NCBI GenBank assembly: GCA_037179385.1
Contig: CM074187.1
Location: 17,733,450 to 17,797,449 of the forward strand
Reading direction: 5' to 3'
Length of the DNA: 64,000 bases
Source of the DNA: Holothuria scabra
Lineage: Eukaryota; Echinodermata; Holothuroidea; Aspidochirotida; Holothuriidae
The first letter of the stretch is position 1, and each line of letters starts with the position of its first letter. Of the stretch, positions 33,300-44,937 are shown in pieces. The position numbers were made by a program, and so were the translations under genes. The notes under the pieces are model-generated. The model was not told where the DNA came from. It saw only the letters and a list, made by a program, of their open reading frames with translations, and did no database searches.

Positions 33300-36200
33300 T
33301 GGCCAGCTTTTACTGTTCCAGGGCTAGAGTACAAAAACCTATCTGTGACCCTACCTGTTGGGAAAGGGGTAAAAACAGATTAATGCGCATTTTGGAATGA
33401 TTACAAACCACAATTGCTTACTATGTTTGGTCAGTATAATTCCAAAGTTTTACTTAAAGGCCTAATCCTCTCACCACAAACAGTTTCAATTCTCCTTACC
33501 TGTAGTTAAATGAGCCCCTTCCACTCTTCCAGACACAATATCAGTTTATTGCTTCAGGTAAGGTTAGGATAGATGAAAATTACGGCCCATTTTCCAGCCA
33601 ATTGGTTCAAATCGAGCTTCAGGGTGGGAAAACAAGATCCCTATGTGTATTCAAAACACTCTCAGAACAGTACATGCTGCGCAATATGAGCTTCCGTACT
33701 CTGCTTATTTGAACTTTCTGCCAATCAAAGAGCTGTGCCAATGGAGAGTTTATGTGGACTTCAACAAAATTGCAGTTCGAGGGTGTGAGGATTGGCCCTT
33801 TAAGGCTGTGCTAAACTGCAACGTAAAATACAAACTTACGGTTAGTTGCAAAGAAAAAAGAAACATTTAGGTTATCCAAAATTATACAAGTTGCAAGACA
33901 TAATCATACCTTTTTTAACTAAATTTCATGCTGTTACGTTGCTTCTTAAAATGCAACACAAACACCCCATCAAAGTCGGTGTCTGGTACGTGTAACTGGT
34001 ACCTGAGTTTGTTACGTTACCTATGTCCTCAGGTAATCTTGGCTTTAATTGTGTTTACACTCCGAGAGAAACAATAAACGCATAATTCACTGGCCTGGTA
34101 GCTAACCCCAAATGTTTCGTAAATTTTTGTGTATTTTGGAATATCTTTTACTGTCAATCAATTAATCAGATGTGAAATCTGATTATATCAAAGGGTGTTG
34201 TAGTGGAAATCATCTTCTCCCTGTGGCGATGAGATTTAAACAGAGGGAAGGACGATGCTACGAAAAGTAAGAGGAAAAGATTCATTATGCAATTTGAAAG
34301 GCGAACACCCGCATTCCTGACATTTGGTTTTCCACAGCTTCGATGGATCAGAATGAATTGGAGTGGCGAGAGGAGTTCAGTAGTTGGCAGGATGACCTTG
34401 AAGAGTGGAGACTGTCTTTCAGCGAGTACCAACAGAATCCATACTGTGAAGATCTATAAAAGTCCTTCAGAAAGTTGCGAAAGTTCAAAACATGGCATCC
34501 TACCCACATAAACACATGTAGTTTTTGTATTTGTACTGAAAAAGAGATTTAAATCCGCTTATAACATCGTTCATTATAACAAGTGAAACTACACAATAAT
34601 CGTTCGAGTAACGCAGCCCTTTTATTCTTCCAGTGAGAATATTTCAGGTACAGACAAATTTTTGTTATGACACATTTACACCTCGAAGACCCTCAACTTG
34701 AACGACAGAAGTAGTAAACGCAGTTCAACATCATTGACACCAAGCAAAAAGAAAATGTAGTCATCCCAGCTTAAAGTAGTATAGTAGACTGTCCTGCTTC
34801 ATGATTGGTTGTTTTGAGTCATGTGACACCATTTCTTGACCTCAAATGTGAAATTCACTCCGAGAAACTGCTTGGTTTAACTTGAGTATGCAATATTGAA
34901 GCCCTAAAATATTATGAAAGATGCTTGGAAGAAAAATGAAAAGAAAATATTGAGATTTAAATGTTGCTTCAAAATTAGTTTAGTATGACAGTGATATTGC
35001 CCATTATTTTCAACCTCTTAGGCACAGGGACATATTTCAGTCCACAATGCCTGAGAAAAACTGGGAACAGCAAACAAGAGGAACTGCAAGAATTCGCAAT
35101 AACAGGGTCAAAGGAAAGGAATCTTTTAGAATTTTCTTTGCTTTGGGAACGTTTTGTTTACGAAAGATCGATTAGATTTGGATCTTAGACATCGTGATAG
35201 GAGGACCTTTGAGCTTAGAAGCCGAGGTCCCCATCCCCATCGTTACCGGGCTGATACGCTTTCTTTTATCTCTGTGCAAATATGTTAGTACTCGTTATAT
35301 CTGTCGATATCAATTTGGATATATTAACATATTAAAATTGGCACTATATAATAAAAGAATTTCACAGGACTGATCTTTTTATGTCATTTTTGGAATATCC
35401 TCATCCGAAACAATTTGGAATCTGAAACAGAGATTATTTGCCCTCCCTTTTTAAATATAAAATTGATGATATGGGATCCTTGTCCTGCATATCTGGCTTA
35501 CAGACGAATCCATTATAGCTCACTGAAGTCGGCCCTTTGTGGGGTCTTTAGCTTTGAATCGTCTTAATTTTGTTCTCAATATGCAATTCGAAACCCACAT
35601 ATTCAAAGAATTGAGATTACCAGAGAGTAAGTGTACAATTACAGTGAAACTAGGAATTTGAACGATTAGAGCTAATGAACCCCAGTTTAATCAGACCATC
35701 ACTTGACTATTCGGTTTGTCTAAATTAGTAACAGACATTTGTGACATTTCAGGAATCAGAACCGCTTTGGATGGTTTGGAAAATATGACTAAGAAAACTT
35801 CGCTGCTCTCAAAATCAACACACTAGCTACGTATGTAATGACGGTTCCTCATTCACACTTTTAGATTTTAAAAACGGTTGCCTTTTAAAAGAAATGTTAA
35901 GGATTTAGTTGACAAAATTATCATAAACAGAAGAGCTATAAGATACTCATGTTGCTAACTAATTTCAAATTTTTTAGTCCTTTCAAACCTTTCACGGTTT
36001 ATCACAAATAGAATTTTCAAAATTATAATAAAACAACTTTGGTGTTATACAGGAAGGGGTAGTAACAGTGACAAATTATTTAAACATATCGGTTATTGGG
36101 CTCATTTTCGCATTAAAAAGATGCCATGTATGTGGTACGAAAAATCAAGAAGATCCGAAGCAAATTGGTCCTCTTCCTTTTGTGGTCTTTAAGTTAATCT

Positions 36201-39200
36201 GTCGAATTGCTTTAATTCCTCTTTCATTTCACCTTCCTTCCTTCCTGAAGCTTTCAGTCCCTGCAGTTGTAACTTTTTGTTTTCTTAAATTTTTTCTTTA
36301 ATTTGCTTTTAATGGCTTTTTGTAATTTTCCAAGTCAATAGACGGTGTTACCGGTTACCTTTAGCTAACATTGTTACATCGTGCGGTCCTTTCTCTTCCA
36401 CATACACATTACAACTTAATTGGAGTTATCTTAAAAGCATAATGTAACGCCCCTCATAGCGACGCCCATAATAAATATTAATACCCCTGTAAAAATACTT
36501 TAATGACTTTGTATGGTGAACGTTTATACGAATTACCATATTTCCGTTAAAAGTTTGTGCAAATAATGACCACGTTAAGGTTAAACACCACTTTTTAAGC
36601 TGTTAAAATACCTATTTTAGAGTGTCACTCACTGCAAAAAATGTTGGAAAAATTAAGAACCAACAGAAAACTGAAAAAGTTATCACAAAAGTTGACATCA
36701 TTTTTCAAGCACTTGTTTATTTTTCTTATGTAAATATATTCAACACTTTTACACATTTTAAGATTGCCTTGTGAGCGATATACTAACCCATTTAATTAAT
36801 GTACCACCTTTTTAGTGTAATTTTTCGGTTGTAACGTAGGATTTTATGATATTTTTTACAAGTTTGAGATAAAACCTATACTATATTTTATGTTTTTAGC
36901 ATTTGAAAACTACATCAGAAGTCAAGTATTCATTCCTTCATATTATCTCCACCGAGAAAGTCTGCCTTCCCAACAGTGGTGGAGTTAAGATTTTATAAGT
37001 GGAAACTTAAATAACTAAATGAAAAAAGTAAATGTCGAGGGGGGGGAGGAAGAGTGGGGAGAGGTCAAAAATGACATTTCCCAGGCTTATAGGGGAAGCT
37101 AAGCAGTCGCTATGTGATCAGAAAATTACCAGATAAAATTTATCACTATGATGATGAAATGGTCAAGCATATTTCAGGGGAAAACTACAAAACGGAATTG
37201 AAAATCTGCTTATAGTTTTGTTCTCTTAAGATTTTTGGCTAAATTCAAAATATATTGAAAAATTCTGTGACTGCCAGAACTCCCGACTATATATAATTTT
37301 ACTTTTGAAAAAGTGTAACATTACAAGGTGTGTTTAAACGAATTTTCAAGCAGACTTATGGGAAGACATTCTCACACTGCATCATTAAGTAGCGAAAAAC
37401 AAATTACCCGATTTTCCTAATCATTGCCCGTATTTGGCTCTAGAGCATGATAGATGGCAAACTTTTAAGTTCCTGAACACCCTCCTGTCTGTACGTTGAA
37501 TTAATTTGGCAATTCCAAACGTCCCAGCATTTTTAAACCTATTTGACCATTTCGGGCAATTTTTGCAAGACTAAAGTATGAAGTGGGGATGAAGAGAACC
37601 TTTTTTTACATTCTATCCAAATGGATCTTTGTTATTTTCCATGAAAATTTTACTCTACATATAGCGTTTCTGTTTCTCGGCGAAGATTTGAAGCTATTAG
37701 AATTATCGGCCATTTCGGATATTGTGTTGCACATGATTTAAAAATAGGCTTAAGAATGATTGTTTCTTTTAAGCCACAGGCTTCCCAAATGAGTCGCGAT
37801 TTTTTATGTTTGACATTTCGTAATTATGTTACCCTTACTTCGTTACTTTTCCATTTTGGGGCAAATGCTTGAAAGAATTTCGATATTCGACAATTTCGGG
37901 CATTTTGTTGTGATTATCTGTGAAGTAAAAGTCACGAATAGTACCCTTCTGCGCTGCCCGAAGGTGTAGGGATTTTTTGAATCTTGAATTGGTTTTTTCA
38001 TGAAAATTTTGTATGACGTTTCTATCTTTTTTCGTTGATATATTTTGAAGATTTCGACCACATTTAGGAATTTCCTGAAAACCATCCCATTTTTTTTTTC
38101 AAAATTAAAGGGCTGTCCAATTTTTTTCCAAATTCCTGCCGGAATTTAGATTTTGTGGAAATTTAGGGCAGTCCCCCCCTGCCCCGTCTCGTGCGCCATG
38201 GGTAGGTCCATATCATCCAAGAGCTAAGTGAAGTCTGAGGTAAAGGTGGTAAGGTTAACGTTGCGACCCTTGAGACTGCATTGACCCAACATATGGGTTT
38301 CGTTGTTGCACTGGCCAATGAATGGCAGCAATCATGGCCGTGCAGTGTGCAAATTCCTTCCAACTGTATTTGAATCAAATATTCTACCCTAAGTATGATT
38401 TTGGAACAAATTTGCGCATCCCCAAGAATTGGAAAATTCCCAATTTCAGCCACTTCAAATCTGCTAGAAACTATTCATCCAGAAACCCGACAACTAAAAG
38501 GTCATGAGATTCCGAAGATATGATGCTTGTCACAGTCTACCTGAATTTTATTCCGAAATTCAGAGTGGGCCAAAATTGCAGAATACCCTGCAACTGCGTG
38601 GATCTATCGCAAGTGTATCTATGTCATAGTAGCCGAGTAACCCAAATTGAATATTATCCATCGACCAGCATGAATATAAGTTTTTTGCCCAGGTCACCAG
38701 TGGGTGAGGGGCTGCTTGGGGGTGAGGGGGGTTGGGCGATTCAGTGCGAGGCTCCAGCCCCCCCCCCCCCCGTAGCTACGCCACTGGTTCCGAAACAGTT
38801 GGATATCAAATTCTGTATTATTGATAAAAAAGAAAAGTTGTATGCAATTCAAACTTAATGCATATAATGTGGAGGTTTCTGGTGGTTGGAGGGATCACTT
38901 CTTTACGACTACGTCTCTGATTATTTAGTTGTGTTTTTATTGCCTTTAACAGTGATTTTCCTCATTGCTTCAATGTTTTTCATTCCTCTAGTAAAGTTTC
39001 TAGGTAGTGTGCAATGAATGTCAATGAAAATCGCGACGATTGGGGTATATTTTGGAGCCTACATATGAATAGATACGTTGATTTCTTTTCTTCTGATTTC
39101 TTCTACAGACAGTTATATATAATACATCTACATCAATGTGTAATCCTCACATTACTTGCTAGGTCTATAAATTGGCCACCGACAGGAGCTTCTCGGAAGG

Positions 39201-40690
39201 AGGGCTGCACCCTGAAGCACTCTCGAGAGCAAAAGTTTCTTCACACATTTGAATTTTCGCTCTGAGAAAACGGGGGATTAGTAACAAACGCGCTTTTAAT
39301 GCCTCTTCCAACCTGGCACCTTGAAGCCTCTCCACATACTTACCGTAACTGGTGCCGTACCATTGACTTGCAGTCTATGGACTTGCCCATAAGCCCCTTA
39401 TGCCTTGACAGAAATATACCTAACCTTGAGGAACATGAATCTGCGGTTGCATGGCACATAGAACTTTTGATACCGAGACCAAATAAGTTATTAGCTCACC
39501 ACGCCTCCTCCTGCAGGTATAGCGCATCTACATTAAACGAGATACAAAGGTCATGAATAACTTCTCCTTCAGAAATTAACCCTATATGATGGTTTAAGAA
39601 ACGCGTTTCCCTGGTGCCAAACGAGATAGCGTCTTTTGTAGTTATGATACCAAAGTGTAGTAGATAAGGTATAAGGTGATCAAAAATGGGTCACTTGTGG
39701 TATTACGTGGGTAATTTTTGGCACTGATTGGTATTCTACTTTCTAAATTGCTTTGGAGAGTCGTATGACAGCTCTTTTCTCTCTCAGTTTCAAAGAACAC
39801 GATGAGCAAGTACTTGATTAATCACCGATATGTAATATTTATAACCTGATATTTCATGAAAGATACTTAAAGGGAAAAAATTGTGAAAGTTTGCTATATT
39901 GTATCAAAATAAGTTTGTGCTAATTGCTCTCTACCTTCAAAGTTGTTTTTTTTTTTATTATGGGATGTTGTTTTTTGTTGTATTTCTAATAAAAGTAAAC
40001 TATTTTCATTTGGTTTTGCAGACAAAGGGCAAAGTTGTTCATATTCCAAGGCAATTCGACCACGTTTGGTGCAATTTCTCAATTTAATCATATTACTCTG
40101 CTCTGTTGCCGTGCCGTCTTTGAGTAACGAACAGGCCTGGCAATATGTACTTATTTTAGCTCCTCAAACTTTCAGTGATCATCATGTAAAAATTTCAAAG
40201 TTTCATACGAGCCCAAAACGTAAGCTTTAACCAGGAGGTTGTTATGTCCATGTCGAAAACGTTTACAGGTATTTAACGCAGGAAGTCTCCTGATTTAATT
40301 TATTAATGGGCCATATAATTTTCGGTCCACCCAGCCCAGTCATTCACATGTTATTTGACAGTACAGACTATCATATTTTGCCAACTTTACAAAAAATAAA
40401 AATAGTCAGTCGGGGGTACCTGTTTTTTCTGCTGTTTCGTGCAACACAAAAGGGGATTACTGGGGAACAACCCAGAAAGGAAGATTATAGTTTTCTCATC
40501 ACGAAATGACTTTTCCCCACGTTCAAAAAATGCGCAGTCACGAAAAAAAGGGCAAAAACAACGCCAAAGTTTCATCTTAAATCTACTACGATCGTTTGGT
40601 CACCAGCCATCACGTATCAGGAGAGGAGGAGACTGACAAATGACAAGGCAGTAACATCCTAGTAGAAGAAACAGACGACAAAATGGCAGC
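33300..40690. other. Non-coding stretch, no recognisable gene
   Basis: Only short chance frames in both strands; none shows a known motif, and I see no convincing exon series. Degenerate repeats lie at 37,490-38,110, where phrases such as ATTTCGGGCA and CATGAAAATTTT recur about 360 bp apart. Poly(C) and G-rich runs occur at 37,039-37,047 and 38,758-38,772, the latter beside GTAGCTACGCCACTGG. Some of this is probably old repeat sequence I cannot name. Confidence 0.5.
37490..38110. repeat. Degenerate direct repeats, offset about 360 bp
   Basis: Two diverged copies: CATGAAAATTTT near 37,638 and 38,000, each followed by a GCGTTTCTG/ACGTTTCTA phrase and a GAAGATTT phrase; CATTTCGGGCA-like phrases precede each at 37,548 and 37,888. 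No coding potential is seen. Confidence 0.5.
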
Positions 40691-40693
40691 CCC

Positions 40694-40985
40694 ATGCCAA
40701 ACGCTGAACCCGGTGAAAATCCGGAGTTTTGTGCCATGCACATTGTTTCCAGAGCAACAACCAACTTTAAAACATTCACAAAAGCATCTTAGGAAACGTT
40801 TGTTAGTTATGGGGCACAATGGACACACTTCAACTGCCCTGAAGCCGAAGTCGTCGACAGTAGGGCTAGGAGTCTTGGTTTAGACTTCGACAACATCGAA
40901 GAATGCCTCCAGTTGTTTTCACACATATCCGTTGCAGGAAACATCGGGTACCACCGAGATTGTTATCGGCGGTTTTGTGACAAAG
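40694..40985 (+). pseudogene. Decayed exon of a Cys/His-rich protein
   Basis: From ATG 40,694 one frame reads PEFCAMHIVSRATTNFKTF then TKAS, a TAG (40,790-40,792), then ETFVSYGAQWTHFNCPEAE and, after a stretch with FDNIEECLQLFSHISV, NIGYHRDCYRRFCDK, ending in AAAG followed by GTAAAG, a good splice donor. The pattern FTKAS(W)ETF...W...YHRDCYRRF resembles N-terminal exons I know from multi-copy marine invertebrate genes of unknown function, where a Trp stands at the TAG position; one base change (TGG to TAG) would explain the stop. A possible next exon with matching phase follows a TTTTTGCAG acceptor at 41,365. The family identity is from memory of pattern and is tentative. Confidence 0.45.
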
Positions 40986-41364
40986 GTAAAGGTAAAACGT
41001 AAAAGCGGAAGAAATGTTCATCACAGAATCAGACTAGCGAAGATACGTACACCTATTCCTCTATAAAGTTTTTAATTTGTAAACTAATCGGCTAGCCTAA
41101 TGAAAATAAACATGCTAGCCTAGCCATAGAGTGTGCAATCAAAGCATTGTGTGGCGACCGTAGTAGTCCCACTGCACAATGGTGCAGCAATACTTGAAGT
41201 CAGTGCTCTACGCTGCCTCACAGGGTAGCTCACCTTGCCCCTATTCTCAGAATTTGAAATTCTTCAGGTGGTTCCTGGGGTTGTCTAAATTATTAAAAGT
41301 GCACAGTGTGAATAATGGATTGGGTGACTGCTAATTCTTGAACTGAACCAACACATTTTTGCAG

Positions 41365-41515
41365 ATTTATATGCGGTCATTAAAGAATTGAAGTCAGGCA
41401 TGTTTGCTGTGCATGGGCTTCAAAACATAGGAGTGCATCATTTTACATGTGAACGTGTGTCCTTAAATTCAATCTCCTTCCTCTTTTCAATGAAGTTTGG
41501 GGTCTTATCTGTGTA
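41365..41515 (+). other. Possible second exon after the Cys/His-rich exon
   Basis: After a pyrimidine-rich acceptor ending GCAG (41,361-41,364), the phase left by the 40,985 donor continues into DLYAVIKELKSGMFAVHGL and QNIGVHHFTCE and stays open for about 47 codons. I do not recognise the protein. Phase agreement alone has a one-in-three chance. Confidence 0.25.
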
Positions 41516-42800
41516 GTATTAGCTCTCAATCAGTGCCTACACTAGTATGATAATGCTCCATTATACTATGTTCTGAATACTACACGGAGCAAGTGACAAT
41601 GGAGGTTAGTGTGTAGGGACTGAGTGAGGACTAGTGTAGTATATGCTACATTGTGTATTCTACTAAACTCCAGCCGTGTGGTGGTGATGTAAGTTGATAT
41701 ACTGACTAACCATCATCAAAATCAGTGATGCTTGTAATTATACTTTTCTCTGATGACTAGGAACATTTGTGATTATCATTGCTCGACGTCCACATTGAGA
41801 TTGCTGTTTTCTCTGTTTCGAGATTTCAAATAGATAATTTTTGTCTGGGTGGCTGAACTTTTTGTCCGGGTGGCACATTTTTTGTCCGTGGGCTAAGAAA
41901 CCTCTGCAGATTTTGTCCGGGTCGGTCACCCTAACAAAACATCTAGTAGAGAACACTGTCATTATGCCTTTTTAATATCCCTTTCCTGTTGTAGCTGCTG
42001 AATTGTAACCGGGGTGGAAATATACTAACGCCTATCTTGTGCATTTGGTAGGAGCCTAAACAGCAACTCTCTTGTCAGAGTGTGTGACTGCGGGCAGAAA
42101 TCTTGAATATAAAGACTTATGGGATGTATTCATATTCCTTGGTACCTGTAAGATCATTCTTTCCGTTACTTTCCACCAAATAGGTGTACTAGGCCACTTT
42201 TATTTGGGAGGGGTAGAGCCCTTTTAGGCTTTTGCACAAAATTTTAATCACCCATGCCTGAAAAATGCAACTGTTTTGTCTGAAAATAGTAATTTCCCAG
42301 CAGGAACAGGACTGCAGCCCCCAGCCCCCACCCCCTCCGCCCTATACGCCTATGTTTTCAACGGTGCTAGTATTGGATTCTACTTTGACCCACTAACCTG
42401 AAACTAGGACATCTCGTTTGAATGTGAATTTTAGTAGTTTTGAGCTTCCCTTCAAAACTGCAGGAAAAACAGTACGTAAGTATTGTGCATTTGAGTTGGG
42501 GGAGGGGAAAGATGTTAAAACAAAGGTTGGTCAACTGTGGTTTCTATTAAAGTTCTTTTTGTTTTAGTAAGAGACTAACATTACCATTTTCCTAGCAACA
42601 AGCCATGGTTTGTGGGAAGGGGGGGGGGGGCTCGTGCTCATATATACTTATTGTACACACAGGTAGACCCCATAATTTCCATTATTGCCTCAAGATAAGA
42701 AAGCACTGTTTTCTTTGATTGATAGTTGAAAGAAAGCGAGAAGTATTTGTTGAGTTCCTTTCCGTGCCTATAACCTTTAAATCTAAACCTTCCTTCTAGA
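41516..42800. other. Non-coding stretch
   Basis: No gene seen. Contains a small direct repeat of the phrase TTTTTGTCCGGGTGG (41,838-41,885), a C-rich run near 42,320-42,345 and a poly(G) run at 42,619-42,630. Confidence 0.5.
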
Positions 42801-43473
42801 AGAAAAAAGTGTTTTAACAGAATGTAGCCCAACCCTTCCATGTAAAAATCTTTGGTGAATTAAAAATGAAAAGTTCCCTGTGTAACTGTAAACCCATCAG
42901 AGCATAAATATATTCCAATTTTCCTCTGCAAAGTTGTCATTCTGTAAAATTAGCACTGCCTTGCATGAGAACCACTGATTCTATGTCAGTTTGCAAATTC
43001 GGGGAGGGGTTCTGGGCCCTAACCCCCTTGAAACCTTTACAGTAACACGCCTTACCAGTAGCAAAAATAAAAAGTTTACCCATATTAGTGAACATATTTT
43101 AATGAAATTATCATATTTGCACCCCAATTACTGCAAAGAAAAGAAAAAAGTGTTTTAACAGAATGTAGCCCAACCCTTCCATGTAAAAATCTTTGGTGAA
43201 TTACAAAATGAAAAGTTCCCTGTGTAACTGTAAACCCATCAGAGCATAAAAATATTCCAATTTTCCTCTGCAAAGTTGTCATTCTGTAAAATTAGCACTG
43301 CCTTGCATTAGAACCCCTGATTCTATGTCAGTTTGCAAATTCGGGGAGGGGTTCTGGGCCCTAACCCCCTTGAACTCTTTACAGTAACACCCCTTACCAG
43401 CAGCAAAAATAAAAAGTTTACCCATATTAGTGAACATATTTTAATGAAATTATCATATTTGCACCCCAATTAC
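42801..43473. repeat. Tandem duplication, period about 341 bp
   Basis: Copy 1 (42,801-43,134) and copy 2 (43,142-43,473) start with AGAAAAAAGTGTTTTAACAG and end with GCACCCCAATTACT, with few differences, for example ATATATTCC/AAATATTCC and GAACCACTG/GAACCCCTG. No coding content is evident. High similarity suggests a recent event. Confidence 0.92.
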
Positions 43474-44899
43474 TTGAGGTGTCTAGTTGTATGTTATACA
43501 CAAATGTTGGCAGGGCGCTTCTCACAGGACCCCTCTCCAAGACACCTTAGGTTTTGCATGTCCCGAGGAAACCAACTTAAAATCTAAAAAGAAAATAAAT
43601 GTGCAAATGCCAGAACAAAGACTTGACAAAATATTTCACAGTTCTCACATAAGATTCTTTTTTACACACCAGTTTTGCAAAGGAGAGGGGGTCTGACCCC
43701 AGGAGACCATTGACCAACAGGCATAGTTCTACTGAATTCGTTTAAACCCTTATGTAGTGGTTCCATGGACCTGCCAGGTAAAGGTCAGAATGAAAACATA
43801 GTTTACACTGGAACTATTGTGTACATTATTCTGTGTATTGTTTTAATTTGGATAGCGCCCTCCATTGATGTTTATGCCTTTTCCCTAACTTGGGGGTGGT
43901 GAGTGTTTGCAGAAATAGGTCATGTGTGAGTGAGAAAAGATTGCGAGGTACTCTGGACCAAAATCCGCTTGTTTGTAGCTTGAATGTGTTCGTAACATAT
44001 ATTTTTTCTTCAGTACAGTGGTCTATGGGACTATGGCGGCCATTTTGTCTATAAAGTCAACAGTGTGCAACTTCTAAACGTGGGGAAAATCAAAATATGA
44101 AAATTTATGTTGTAAAGTACAACTGGGCGGATTTTGAGGTAATCCCCGTTTGTTTTGCACGGAATCCCATTTTTATAGCCTTTTTTGAGGTATGCCCTAC
44201 TGACTAAAACAACAACCACTAAATTATTACACTTTTACTGGTTACAGCTTTTCTTGACTTCTCGGCCTTCATACATTTCCCTTTCTAACTTGGGATTCGC
44301 TTTGATAATCAAATCAGTTACCAGATCCTATTGTGTTCAACATTAGTGTTCAAGTTATGCGTCTAAGTCGAACCGGTACGTGCTTCTTGCTTTCGTTTTC
44401 AATTGATAATCACATTTTGAAATGTTTTCCCATTTTGATATAAAACGGATTCTACAACTATCATTTGACTCGGAGTGTCTGAATGAAAAAAGAAGCGTCT
44501 GAAAATAGCTTCCAAAAACTTCTCTCTTTTTTGTAGATTTTCAGAACAAACGACATGATAAAACTTACGATTGCGTTTTGGAAACATTGTTGTAAGGATA
44601 TTTCTGATTAAAAAATCTCCCCAAATGATATTTTTGTTGAAACTCGGAATAGCAATCCCATATTATTTGATCTATGTCTAGAATCATCTTGTATGAATAT
44701 AACAGAAGACATCCAAAACTTTCAAATCCCTTTCAAATGAGGGTCACACCTTACCAGTGTGATTTTTAAAGAGCGTATGCGTAGCTTGCATGGAACTAAT
44801 TCCACGTACTTAATCTATCAAGATTATGTATTTGGTGAAATGATCGCGATGTTATGCTGTTTCTTGAGAATTGGGACACGGTTGCTTAAATGATCATGA
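43474..44899. other. Non-coding stretch
   Basis: No gene or clear repeat recognised; only short chance frames. Confidence 0.5.
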
Positions 44900-44937
44900 C
44901 TCCACGCAGGGAGTTGATATCAACTCCCTGCTCCACG
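44900..44937. repeat. 24-bp perfect palindrome flanked by 7-bp direct repeats
   Basis: CTCCACG occurs at 44,900-44,906 and 44,931-44,937. Between them, 44,907-44,930 is a perfect palindrome with half-site CAGGGAGTTGAT. The arrangement resembles a target-site duplication around a very small insert. Confidence 0.85.
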
